Shown: positions 6,256 to 12,499 of the stretch, one piece after another
Layout of the letters: every line of letters begins with the position of its first letter
How positions within the stretch are numbered: position 1 is the first letter of the stretch
NCBI GenBank assembly: GCA_023460035.1
Contig: JAEWRN010000001.1
Location: 1 to 14,613 of the forward strand
Reading direction: 5' to 3'
From: Bacillota bacterium
GTDB lineage: Bacteria; Bacillota; Clostridia; Oscillospirales; Ruminococcaceae
Length of the DNA: 14,613 bases
The notes under the pieces: generated by a model
What the model saw: the letters and a program-made list of their open reading frames with translations, nothing else
Told to the model about the DNA's origin: nothing
Database searches by the model: none
Made by a program: the position numbers and the translations under genes

Positions 6256-7911
6256 ATGAAACAGACAACTGAAAAATATACAATTTTATACGCAAGACTA
6301 AGTCAAGACGATGGCACCCAAGGAGAGTCCAACAGCATCAGCAATCAGAGGTTAATTTTAGAAAAGTACGCAAAGGACAATGGCTTTGAAAATCTGAAGT
6401 TTCTATTTGATGATGGATACTCAGGAACCAATTTCAATCGGCCGGCTTTTAAAGAACTAATGGAGCTTGTGGAAAATGATGAGGTCGAAACCATTATCGT
6501 CAAGGATATGAGCCGATTTGGCAGAGAGTATTTAGAGGTGGGCAGATACACCGAAATTATATTTCCAAACTATGATGTGAGATTTATTGCAATCGGTGAC
6601 AACATTGATAGTCGCTATGGAGTTGATGATTTCGCCCCGTTCAAAAATATAATTAACGAACTTTATGCAAAAGATTGTAGTCGTAAAATTCGTGCAGCCA
6701 ACAGGGCAAAAGCTGAAACCGGTGCAAGGGTTGGCACAAGGGCACCCTATGGTTATATGAAAGACCCCGATGATCCAAAGCGAAAAATCGTTGTTGATCC
6801 CGAATCTGCTGAAGTAGTCAAGTACATTTTCAAGCTATGCGTTGAGGGAAACGGTCCCAGCCAAATTGCAAAAAGGCTGGCACAAGAAAAGATTTTTATG
6901 CCGAACTATTACTACTATACCAAGGGAATGCCATATACCAGTACAGCTGATTTAAGTGATCCATACCGTTGGGCACAAAAAACAATCGTTCATATTCTTG
7001 AAAATGAGGTCTATTTAGGTCATACAATCAACCTCAAAACAACAACCAAGTCCTTTAAAAACAAGAAGAAAATTGAGGTGCCAAAGGAAGAGCAGCTTCG
7101 TTTTGAGAATACGCACCCTGCTATTATTTCGCAAAAGGTATGGGACATTGTTCAAGATATGCGCCAGCATAAACGCAGACGAACCAATATGGACGAGCAG
7201 GATATGTTCTCCGGTATGGTTTACTGCAAGGACTGTGGATCAAAAATGGTACTACATCGTGCCTCAACAATGAAGAAAAGTGATTATAATTTCGCCTGCC
7301 GAACCTACAAGAAAAAGGGTAAAGAGGTCTGTACCGCACACTTTATAAAAGAGGATCAGCTTGCAAAAATTGTTCTTGATGATTTAAGACGAGTAACCCA
7401 TTATGCAAGGCAACACGAATTGATGTTTGCAGATGTTGTGGCGAAGAAAAACAGCAAGGAAACTCAAAAGGAAATCAGCTTGCTGACCAAAGAAATCGCT
7501 ACTTTAAAACGACGTGACGATGAGCTTACCAAGCTGTTTAAAAGGCTGTATGAGGATAATGTACTCGGTAAAATTCCAAACGAGGTGTTCCGAAAATTAA
7601 GCGATGACTACCTAAAAGAGCAAAACGAAATCCAGTCTACGATTCCCATAAAGGAAAGTAAACTGGAAAAACTTAAGGATTCGGTTGCAAATGTCACTGC
7701 CTTCATCGAGGAAGCCAAGGAGATTACTGAAATTAATGAGCTAACGGCAACCATCCTCCACAGGTTCATTGATAGGATTGTTGTGGGTGAACGTACCGAG
7801 AAATACTCAAGAACAGCACTGCAAGAAATCCAAATCCATTACCGCTACATTGGACTGCTTGACGATGCAATCGAGCAACCTGCCATAAAAGAACAACAAG
7901 AGGTTGCTTAG
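6256..7911 (+). CDS. Large serine recombinase (TndX/TnpX-like transposase)
   Basis: The 551-aa enzyme excises and integrates the element through a circular intermediate. The ATG at 6256 has AAAGGAG five bases upstream, so the longer frame from 6214 is rejected. The resolvase domain (about 1-150) carries the catalytic motif YARLSQDDG with Ser16, then DDGYSGTNFNRPAF and KDMSRFGREYLEVGRY. The recombinase DNA-binding domain covers about 160-300. A zinc ribbon follows at about 320-360 (CKDC, Cys348, Cys359). A long coiled coil spans about 400-490, and a DUF4368-like end IVVGERTEKYSRTALQEIQI closes the protein. All parts are intact and of normal length, so it is probably active. It is the last gene of the mobilization module, as in Tn4451-type elements, whose attachment sites normally lie close to this gene. 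It could be called tndX-like, but orthology is not shown. Confidence 0.93.
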   Translation: MKQTTEKYTILYARLSQDDGTQGESNSISNQRLILEKYAKDNGFENLKFLFDDGYSGTNFNRPAFKELMELVENDEVETIIVKDMSRFGREYLEVGRYTEIIFPNYDVRFIAIGDNIDSRYGVDDFAPFKNIINELYAKDCSRKIRAANRAKAETGARVGTRAPYGYMKDPDDPKRKIVVDPESAEVVKYIFKLCVEGNGPSQIAKRLAQEKIFMPNYYYYTKGMPYTSTADLSDPYRWAQKTIVHILENEVYLGHTINLKTTTKSFKNKKKIEVPKEEQLRFENTHPAIISQKVWDIVQDMRQHKRRRTNMDEQDMFSGMVYCKDCGSKMVLHRASTMKKSDYNFACRTYKKKGKEVCTAHFIKEDQLAKIVLDDLRRVTHYARQHELMFADVVAKKNSKETQKEISLLTKEIATLKRRDDELTKLFKRLYEDNVLGKIPNEVFRKLSDDYLKEQNEIQSTIPIKESKLEKLKDSVANVTAFIEEAKEITEINELTATILHRFIDRIVVGERTEKYSRTALQEIQIHYRYIGLLDDAIEQPAIKEQQEVA

Positions 7912-7921
7912 AAACAGCAAA

Positions 7922-7951
7922 GGGCAGACAGCGAAAACTCACTATCTGCCC
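7922..7951 (+). terminator. Hairpin after the recombinase gene
   Basis: GGGCAGA (7922-7928) pairs with TCTGCCC (7945-7951) around a 16-nt loop, ten bases after the recombinase stop. There is no T-run, so it is a weak terminator or an mRNA-end structure. Confidence 0.3.
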
Positions 7952-7960
7952 AATACCGCA

Positions 7961-8013
7961 CCGCTTAGCCGTAGTTTAGGAAAATGTTCCTATGGGACTA
8001 CGGCTAATGGCGG
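7961..8013. repeat. Long imperfect palindrome between recombinase gene and IS
   Basis: TTAGCCGTAGT (7965-7975) pairs with ACTACGGCTAA (7997-8007), 11 bp perfect. Inside it TAGGAA (7977-7982) pairs with TTCCTA (7987-7992) around AATG. Outside it CCGC (7961-7964) pairs with GCGG (8010-8013). It is not followed by a T-run. It may be a recombinase attachment or transposon-end structure, or a fossil of another element. Confidence 0.55.
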
Positions 8014-8046
8014 CCCGCTTATTTTATTGATCAGCCTGTCAAAGAA

Positions 8047-8068
8047 GTCGCCTTTTGGCGGCTTTTTT
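8047..8068 (+). terminator. Terminator inside IS left end
   Basis: GTCGCC (8047-8052) and GGCGGC (8057-8062) pair over a TTTT loop (one G-U pair), followed by six T residues (8063-8068). This is a classic intrinsic terminator. It starts right after the left inverted repeat and would stop outside transcription from entering the transposase gene. Confidence 0.75.
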
Positions 8069-8070
8069 GG

Positions 8071-8076
8071 TATAAT
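8071..8076 (+). promoter_or_regulatory. Likely -10 box of the transposase promoter
   Basis: A consensus TATAAT lies at 8071-8076, 28 bases upstream of the GTG start. No good -35 is seen at 16-18 bases upstream, because that space is taken by the terminator hairpin. Promoter use would therefore compete with hairpin function. Confidence 0.45.
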
Positions 8077-8104
8077 AAAGGCAAGAAGCAAAGGTGGCGG
8101 TGAA

Positions 8105-9511
8105 GTGGAAGACTGGAAAAAAGACGGACGGCGCGATGTGGTTGTCATAGATTTAGACGCACTGGTACCGGCGGGGCATTTATTGCGAAAGATAGAGCGG
8201 GTAATGGATTACGAATGGCTGTATGAGCGTCTAAGCCCCTACTATTGTCACGAACAGGGAAGGAACGGAACAGACCCTGTTGTACTGGTGAAGATGGTGC
8301 TGATACAGCATTTATATGGCATCCCCTCTTTACGGCAAACGCACCAGCGCATTAAAGATACGCTCTCATACCGCTGGTTTCTGGGCTACAGTCTTCTGGA
8401 CGAAATACCGCACTTTGCAACGGTGAGCTATGCCTTCTGCAAGCGCTTTCCGTCGGAATTGGCGACAGAGATATTCGCGCATATCCTCAACAAAGCGATT
8501 AACAACAGGATGGTAGACCCCAGCAGCATCTTTATTGACGGCACACACATCAAAGCCTCGGCGAATAAGAAGAAGCATCAAAAAGAGCTGGTGGCAAAAG
8601 CGGCAAAGACCTACGAGGAGCAGCTTCGCGCAGAGGTGAATGCCGACCGTAAAAAGTTGGGGAAGCCGCCGATAGAAGAGGACGATGACGATGAGCCGCC
8701 TAAAATGGAAAAGACGGTGTCCACCACCGACCCGGACTGCGGAATGTTCGTTAAGGGGGAGCACGAGCGGCAGTTCGCCTACGAGGCCCATACGGTGTGC
8801 GAGCGACACGGCTTTGTTTTGGACGTCGAGGTAACAGCCGGGAATGTGCATGACAGTGTGGCCTGGGATGCGATATACGACAGGGTAAGCGAAAAGTTTG
8901 ATATCAATTTTGTGACGATGGATGCCGGATATAAGACCCCATGGATTGCGAAGAAAGTATTTGAGGGTGAGAAGCTTCCTATTCTCCCATACACCAGACC
9001 TAAAGGCAGCAAAGAGCAATACAAACCATGGGAATATATATACGATGCTGAAAAAGATACATACGCCTGCCCTCAAGGCGGTATTCTGCGGCACACCACA
9101 ACAGACAGGGACGGAAAGAAAATCTATCGCTCAACCCCAAAGCATTGCGTAAATTGTCCACACAAAAAATTATGCGGTGCCAACGAAAAGGGGCAGAAGG
9201 CACTCTCTCGCCATATTTGGCAAGGGTATCTGGATTTGGCAGAGCAGCTGCGAAAAGCAGAGTGGGCCAGAGAAATTTACGCCATGCGAAAACAAACGAT
9301 AGAGCGTGTGTTTGGAGATGCTAAGGAAAAGCACGCCATGCGTTATACACAGCACAGAGGCCTGACCCGAGTGACACAATGGGTGAGGCTTAAGTATGCT
9401 GCCATGAATCTGAAAAAGCTGGCAACCTGGGCTTGGGACAGCCCTTGCTTTTCTCGAATTTACCTTATTTGGAGGCCATATATGCAAAGAACAGCAGTTT
9501 TCGCAAGCTGA
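8105..9511 (+). CDS. IS1182-family transposase
   Basis: The start is taken as GTG 8105, with AAGGTGG seven bases upstream; the frame is open back to 7904 but that part crosses the IS end and terminator. The 468-aa protein begins EDWKKDGRRDVVVIDLDALV and has a DUF772-type N-terminal domain (about 15-130). The DDE catalytic core is Asp145 (FIDGTHIKAS), Asp273 (VTMDAGYKT) and Glu400 (TIERVFGDAKEKH). An acidic and lysine-rich insertion lies at about 155-205. A four-cysteine cluster (Cys322, CVNC 348-351, Cys357) probably binds zinc. The length fits the family and all catalytic residues are present, so the enzyme looks intact. The stop codon lies in the loop of the right-end hairpin. Confidence 0.92.
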   Translation: MEDWKKDGRRDVVVIDLDALVPAGHLLRKIERVMDYEWLYERLSPYYCHEQGRNGTDPVVLVKMVLIQHLYGIPSLRQTHQRIKDTLSYRWFLGYSLLDEIPHFATVSYAFCKRFPSELATEIFAHILNKAINNRMVDPSSIFIDGTHIKASANKKKHQKELVAKAAKTYEEQLRAEVNADRKKLGKPPIEEDDDDEPPKMEKTVSTTDPDCGMFVKGEHERQFAYEAHTVCERHGFVLDVEVTAGNVHDSVAWDAIYDRVSEKFDINFVTMDAGYKTPWIAKKVFEGEKLPILPYTRPKGSKEQYKPWEYIYDAEKDTYACPQGGILRHTTTDRDGKKIYRSTPKHCVNCPHKKLCGANEKGQKALSRHIWQGYLDLAEQLRKAEWAREIYAMRKQTIERVFGDAKEKHAMRYTQHRGLTRVTQWVRLKYAAMNLKKLATWAWDSPCFSRIYLIWRPYMQRTAVFAS

Positions 9512-9526
9512 AATCTGCTGTTCTTT
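9486..9526 (+). repeat. Right-end stem-loop of the IS, spanning the transposase stop
   Basis: AAAGAACAGCAG (9486-9497) pairs perfectly with CTGCTGTTCTTT (9515-9526), 12 bp with a 17-nt loop that includes the TGA stop. The right arm overlaps the terminal inverted repeat. It may terminate or stabilise the transposase message, or expose the IS end as a DNA hairpin. Confidence 0.65.
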
Positions 9527-9536
9527 GACAGGCTGC

Positions 9537-9577
9537 AAAAATCCCGTTTAAGCAAGGGCTTAAACGGGATTTTTTTT
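9537..9577. terminator. Strong bidirectional intrinsic terminator
   Basis: ATCCCGTTTAAGC (9541-9553) pairs with GCTTAAACGGGAT (9558-9570) over AAGG, 13 bp perfect. It is flanked by AAAA on the left and a run of T on the right, so it can work in both directions. It sits just two bases outside the IS right end and could be the terminator of the gene that once preceded this site. Confidence 0.9.
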
Positions 9578-9579
9578 AT

Positions 9580-9684
9580 AGGGCCGAGGCCCTCTCTTGA
9601 CAGGCGGTTTTCGCCGCCTTCGGCTCTAAAAGCCGCCTGTCGCCCCCGAAGATGAAAGCGGTCGATGGCATTCGCCCGACCGCT
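9580..9684. repeat. Cluster of three inverted repeats
   Basis: AGGGCC/GGCCCT (9580-9593, two-base centre), GACAGGCGG (9599-9607) with CCGCCTGTC (9633-9641), and AGCGGTCG (9657-9664) with CGACCGCT (9677-9684) follow one another with no gene between. The middle one can extend inward through TTTT/AAAA. The stretch from 9578 to 9770 has no convincing coding frame. Confidence 0.5.
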
Positions 9685-9770
9685 GGAACGTGCGCCCTTT
9701 CAGCTCCAGTTGAGATTTGGAAGCAAAGAATACGTAAAATCTTTTTATACACAGGAGCGTGAATCTGGAA

Positions 9771-9941
9771 TTACACCTCCACGCCTTTTTTATTTTCTGA
9801 CGGTAACGGGACCACCGCCCATTCGGGCGCCGATGAGGAGATATAATGTTCCTCACCTTCCTGCTGCGCTGCAATCAAAATATTGACTGCCTGCTCAGAG
9901 GCCTTAAATAGTTTCAAATACATTTCCCTGTAGTCTGGCAT
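9771..9941 (-). CDS. Small 56-aa protein, divergent from the Xre repressor
   Basis: The minus-strand frame starts at ATG 9939-9941 after a GGGGGTGAG ribosome site and ends at TAA 9771-9773. The protein begins MPDYREMYLKLFKASEQAVN and continues ILIAAQQEGEEHYI, then a short polar tail. The helical N-terminal pattern (M-x-D-Y-x-x-M-Y-x-x-L-F) recalls small proteins of unknown function often found beside phage-type repressors in Clostridia; I know no role for them. A good vegetative promoter lies just upstream (TTGACT, 17-base spacer, TATAAT), and operator half-sites overlap its -10. The gene is expressed away from the Xre-type gene, so it is probably controlled by it. Confidence 0.7.
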   Translation of the reverse strand: MPDYREMYLKLFKASEQAVNILIAAQQEGEEHYISSSAPEWAVVPLPSENKKGVEV

Positions 9942-9959
9942 AATCTCACCCCCACAAGC

Positions 9960-9988
9960 ATTATAGAGTTTATAACACTAAAAGTCAA
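9960..9988 (-). promoter_or_regulatory. Sigma-A promoter of the 56-aa gene
   Basis: On the minus strand TTGACT (9983-9988) and a perfect TATAAT (9960-9965) are separated by exactly 17 bases. The start codon lies 18 bases beyond the -10 box. This is the best promoter in the window. Confidence 0.75.
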
Positions 9989-10008
9989 TAGAGTGATGTG
10001 CTCTATAA
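9961..10008. promoter_or_regulatory. Symmetric operator candidates between the divergent genes
   Basis: TTATAGAG (9961-9968) and CTCTATAA (10001-10008) form an 8-bp inverted repeat 32 bases apart. A third half-site ATAGAG (9988-9993) pairs with CTCTAT (10001-10006) across 7 bases. The outer half-sites overlap the -10 boxes for both directions (9960-9965 minus, TATAAT 10004-10009 plus). This is what a dimeric Xre repressor controlling its own gene and the divergent gene would need. Confidence 0.55.
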
Positions 10009-10031
10009 TATGCTGATGTTGGGTGATAAGG

Positions 10032-10256
10032 ATGAAGTATACAGACCGAATTCGCGCGTTGAGAGAGGACAGGGATTTGACACAAACAGATGTGGCAAAC
10101 CTTCTAAATGTTGGTCAAAAGACATATTCGGACTATGAATTGGGAAAGACCAGAATCCCACTTGAACGCATGCTGCTCCTTGCGAAATATTATAATGTGA
10201 GCATGGATTATCTCAGCGGGGCCAGCGACATAAAAACGGCATATCCCGTAAAATAG
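10032..10256 (+). CDS. Xre/Cro-CI family HTH repressor
   Basis: The 74-aa protein is almost entirely one HTH_3 domain: YTDRIRALREDRDLTQTDVA, NLLNVGQKTYSDYELGKTRI, then ALAKYY-like LLLAKYYNVSMDYLSG. The recognition helix region is about NVGQKTYSDYE. There is no C-terminal oligomerization or peptidase domain, so it is a minimal DNA-binding regulator. ATG 10032 is chosen for its family-like start (MKYTDRI); an in-frame GTG at 10023 is possible. It likely binds the ATAGAG half-sites in the divergent promoter region and regulates itself and the 56-aa gene. It may be a leftover of a prophage or integrative element rather than of the operon on its right. Confidence 0.85.
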   Translation: MKYTDRIRALREDRDLTQTDVANLLNVGQKTYSDYELGKTRIPLERMLLLAKYYNVSMDYLSGASDIKTAYPVK

Positions 10257-10296
10257 ATAAATACCCATTTCCCAGTTGCAATATCGCCAAGGGATT

Positions 10297-10326
10297 GACG
10301 CCATGCGTATAAAAGCGCATGGCGTC
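10297..10326 (+). repeat. 11-bp perfect stem-loop after the repressor gene
   Basis: GACGCCATGCG (10297-10307) pairs with CGCATGGCGTC (10316-10326) over an 8-nt loop, TATAAAAG. No T-run follows, so it is not a standard terminator. It would hide the ATG at 10303. Confidence 0.6.
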
Positions 10327-10482
10327 CGCATTCTACGGCTAAAAAATGAGGATCAGGAAAACATAATCAGGATTGAGGCACTTGGTTTCGACGGCGACTT
10401 TGATGCGCTAAAAGTGTTTAAATATTTTAATCGCAGTGGATATCTATGGAAATTAGCGCCGTGCCATGATAGAATTGTGTAA
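10303..10482 (+). CDS. Doubtful 59-aa ORF, unrecognised
   Basis: The frame gives MRIKAHGVRILRLKNEDQEN, followed by IIRIEALGFDGDFDALKVFK and a short end. The composition is protein-like, but there is no ribosome site and the ATG is buried in the perfect stem at 10297-10326; a TTG at 10276 is the other start. It could be a remnant of a gene whose beginning was lost, or a non-coding stretch. The 120 bases after it (10483-10604) contain only inverted repeats and the ribosome site of the next gene. Confidence 0.25.
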   Translation: MRIKAHGVRILRLKNEDQENIIRIEALGFDGDFDALKVFKYFNRSGYLWKLAPCHDRIV

Positions 10483-10531
10483 ACGTTAAAAGTCTGTTTG
10501 GCGCCTGAGAGAAAAATTTTCTGACGTTTAC
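10479..10531. repeat. Inverted repeat upstream of the operon
   Basis: GTAAACGT (10479-10486) pairs with ACGTTTAC (10524-10531). The interval contains AGAAAAATTTTCT, itself a small palindrome. It lies about 75 bases before the first gene of the operon and may be an operator or leader structure. No clear promoter box can be named. Confidence 0.35.
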
Positions 10532-10604
10532 TAATTTTGCAAAACCGCGGCGCTTGTACAGGACTATTGCGCGCCGGGGCGCAGAGAAAGGAGTTGATAT
10601 CAAC

Positions 10605-10994
10605 ATGAACCGTTACGAATGGTTGGACGCGTACTTAATGACAAAGCCGGGTGTTGCCAAAGACTTTAAGGAGGAGTGGCAGTGGCTTCGCTATCAGGTC
10701 GGCGGTAAATTATTTGCCTCTGTGATGCACCCCTCAGATAAATATGACCCTGCCTATGCCGAAAAAGATTTGATCAATCTTAAATGCGACCCGATGCTGG
10801 CTGATGTTTTGCGCAAAACACATGCGGAGGTGTTGCCCGGTTTTTACAGTGACAAGCGCTGTTGGAATTCAATTGATCTGGGTGGTAATCTTTCGGACGA
10901 GCAGTTAAAGCAGATGTGTGATGATTCTTACCGGCTGGTGTTCGAGAAGCTGACCAAAAAACTTCAAAAGGAAATTCTGGAGGCTTCAAAGTGA
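10605..10994 (+). CDS. MmcQ/YjbR family protein
   Basis: The 129-aa protein begins at the ATG with AAAGGAG eleven bases upstream; the longer frame from TTG 10554 has no support. It has the CyaY-like fold signature of the family: a N-terminal helix, EEWQWLRYQVGGKLFASVM, KCDPMLADVLRKTHAEVLPG, then KRCWNSIDLGG and SYRLVFEKL. Family members are small cytoplasmic proteins with proposed DNA-binding roles, not well defined. It is the first gene of the GC-richer operon and its stop overlaps the start of the next gene by four bases (GTGA). Confidence 0.88.
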   Translation: MNRYEWLDAYLMTKPGVAKDFKEEWQWLRYQVGGKLFASVMHPSDKYDPAYAEKDLINLKCDPMLADVLRKTHAEVLPGFYSDKRCWNSIDLGGNLSDEQLKQMCDDSYRLVFEKLTKKLQKEILEASK

Positions 10995-11431
10995 ATCGTC
11001 GAATTCTAATCGATGCCGACGGTTGCCCTGTGGTTGACGAAACAGTGGCGCTGGCCAGGCGCTTTGGTGCGCCCTGCCTTATTCTGTGCGATACAGCCCA
11101 CCGTTTTGAAAAGCCCGGCGCACAGACGCTCATATTTTCAAAAGGAGCGGACAGCGTCGATTTTGCGCTGGTTAATCTGGTGCAGCCGGGCGATATTGTG
11201 GTGACGCAGGACTACGGCCTTGCGGCCATGTGCCTGGCGCGGACCGCGCGGGTGCTTAATCAGAACGGCATGACCTACACGGCGGATAATATTGACGGGT
11301 TGTTGCTTGCCCGGCATACGGCCCGAAAAATCCGCAGTGGCGGCGGGCGGCTAAAGGGGCCCCAAAAGCGCACGCAGGCGCAGAACCTGGCATTTTCCCA
11401 GGCGTTGACGTCGCTTTTACAGGAGGCGTGA
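10991..11431 (+). CDS. YaiI/YqxD family (UPF0178, DUF188) protein
   Basis: The 146-aa protein starts at GTG 10991 overlapping the previous stop. It carries the family signature ILIDADGCPVVDETVALARR near the N-terminus (Asp8, Asp10), then LCDTAHRF, VTQDYGLAAMCLARTARVLN and a basic end ARKIRSGGGRLKGPQKRT. The acidic residues and PIN-like fold suggest a metal-dependent nuclease-like activity, but the cellular role is not established. The length matches the family. It is co-transcribed and probably translationally coupled to both neighbours. Confidence 0.92.
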   Translation: MNRRILIDADGCPVVDETVALARRFGAPCLILCDTAHRFEKPGAQTLIFSKGADSVDFALVNLVQPGDIVVTQDYGLAAMCLARTARVLNQNGMTYTADNIDGLLLARHTARKIRSGGGRLKGPQKRTQAQNLAFSQALTSLLQEA

Positions 11432-11433
11432 AC

Positions 11434-11955
11434 ATGCGGCTTTTTATTGCCATTAATTTTGATGCGGGTACCCTGCAAAACATTCTTGCCGTGCAGCAGC
11501 GGCTGCGCAAATATGGTACGGGGAATTTTTCACGGCCGGAGAACCTGCACCTGACACTGGCGTTTTTAGGGGAAGTGGCGCCCGCGCGGCTGGCAGCAGT
11601 CTGCGAAGCGATGAACAATACCGCCGTCCAGCCTATGACGCTGGTTTTTGATCATGTCGGCCATTTTAAACGCGATGAGGGCGATATCTGGTGGATTGGG
11701 CTGGAGGAAAACGCGCCGCTTTTATCGCTGCGAAGAGAACTGTCGGCGCATTTGACCAAGGCGGGGTTCCGTCTTGAAACCCGCCGTTTTTCGCCCCATG
11801 TCACACTGGCGCGCACGGTGCGGCTTGTTGTGCCGCCCAACAGTCGGCTGCTGCCTGAGGAACCATTCGACGCCCCGGTGAGTGCCATTAGCCTGATGCG
11901 CTCCGAGCGCGTTGGGGGCAGGCTGACCTACACCGAGCAATACTGCAGGAAGTGA
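11434..11955 (+). CDS. thpR: RNA 2',3'-cyclic phosphodiesterase (2H family)
   Basis: The 173-aa protein has two HxT motifs, HLTL (His39, Thr41) and HVTL (His122, Thr124), which form the catalytic pair of the 2H phosphoesterases. The N-terminus MRLFIAINFD and the segment LAFLGEV are typical of ThpR, formerly called 2'-5' RNA ligase. It hydrolyses cyclic phosphate ends of RNA in the cytoplasm. ATG 11434 is preferred because AGGAGG lies seven bases upstream; an in-frame GTG at 11428, overlapping the previous stop, is also possible. Both motifs are intact, so it should be active. Confidence 0.92.
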   Translation: MRLFIAINFDAGTLQNILAVQQRLRKYGTGNFSRPENLHLTLAFLGEVAPARLAAVCEAMNNTAVQPMTLVFDHVGHFKRDEGDIWWIGLEENAPLLSLRRELSAHLTKAGFRLETRRFSPHVTLARTVRLVVPPNSRLLPEEPFDAPVSAISLMRSERVGGRLTYTEQYCRK

Positions 11956-11966
11956 GGTGCTGTTAA

Positions 11967-12494
11967 ATGGCCATGTGGGTGTTGGAGACACCGCGCCTGA
12001 ATTTTCGCCGCCTTTCCCACGCCGACCATGCCGCATTGTGCCCCATTTTAGGCGACGCTGAGACGATGTATGCGTGGGAATACGGTTTTACCGATGCGCA
12101 GATTACGCAGTGGATTGACCGTTGCCTGTCGCGCTACGCCAACGACGGCTACGCCTATTTTGCCGCCATAGAAAAAGCAAGCGGCGCACTGATTGGTCTG
12201 ATGGGCCTGCTCAATGAGGATATTGACGGCGACATTCAGCTGGGCGTGGGCTATATTCTGTCGAGGCGCTGCTGGGGCAGGGGCTATGCCGCCGAGGGCG
12301 CAAAGGGCTGGCTGGATTATGCCTTTGGTATACTGGGTGCCGCTCGGGTCATAGCGGACATCCGGCCGGAAAATACGCCCTCGCGCCAGGTGGCGGCGCG
12401 CCTGGGGATGGCTGTTATCGGGCAACATATCAAATATGTCAACGGAAAAGAGATGCTGCATCTCGTTTACGCGATAGAAAAAGATAGGGAGTAA
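11967..12494 (+). CDS. GNAT N-acetyltransferase (RimJ/RimL-like)
   Basis: The 175-aa protein begins WVLETPRLNFRRLSHADHAA, the usual start of the Acetyltransf_3 group. The acetyl-CoA pyrophosphate-binding loop is RRCWGRGYAAEG (about 100-111), followed by a helix and ARVIADIRPENTPSRQVAAR, the motif B region. Such enzymes move an acetyl group from acetyl-CoA to amines of proteins, antibiotics or small molecules; the substrate cannot be predicted. A GAGGTG ribosome site lies about 8 bases before the ATG, and the gene starts 11 bases after thpR. Confidence 0.9.
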   Translation: MAMWVLETPRLNFRRLSHADHAALCPILGDAETMYAWEYGFTDAQITQWIDRCLSRYANDGYAYFAAIEKASGALIGLMGLLNEDIDGDIQLGVGYILSRRCWGRGYAAEGAKGWLDYAFGILGAARVIADIRPENTPSRQVAARLGMAVIGQHIKYVNGKEMLHLVYAIEKDRE

Positions 12495-12499
12495 AAATT

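Larger units (their letters stand above)
1483..7911. mobile_element. Mobilizable transposon module (limits not determined)
   Basis: The gene order DUF6076-like (divergent), AAA ATPase, oriT-like region, MobC, relaxase, TnpW-like protein and large serine recombinase matches mobilizable transposons of Clostridia. No coupling protein or mating-channel gene is present, so transfer would need a helper conjugative element. The module is AT-rich compared with the operon on its right. The coordinates mark the coding core only; no matching direct repeats of the short core expected for serine recombinases could be picked out at either side. No cargo gene such as drug resistance is seen. Confidence 0.75.
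8032..9535 (+). mobile_element. Complete IS1182-family insertion sequence
   Basis: The element is 1504 bp. Its left end CAGCCTGTCAAAGAA (8032-8046) is the exact reverse complement of the right end TTCTTTGACAGGCTG (9521-9535), 15 of 15 bases. It carries a single transposase gene. The left end has an inward terminator overlapping the transposase promoter, and the right end has a 12-bp stem-loop over the transposase stop. No target-site duplication is visible between ATTGAT on the left and CAAAAA on the right, which fits either duplication-free insertion or later rearrangement at one flank. The transposase shows no frameshift, so the copy may be active. Confidence 0.9.

Noticed and set aside
7904..8104. 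Longer N-terminus for the IS transposase
   Set aside because: It would start outside the IS and read through the terminal repeat and a terminator; GTG 8105 has a good ribosome site and matches the family start.
8366..9094. Minus-strand 242-codon open frame inside the IS
   Set aside because: It is antisense to an intact transposase with catalytic residues and has no family pattern.
8026..9541. Target-site duplication around the IS
   Set aside because: The bases next to the two ends (ATTGAT and CAAAAA) do not match each other or their reverse complements.
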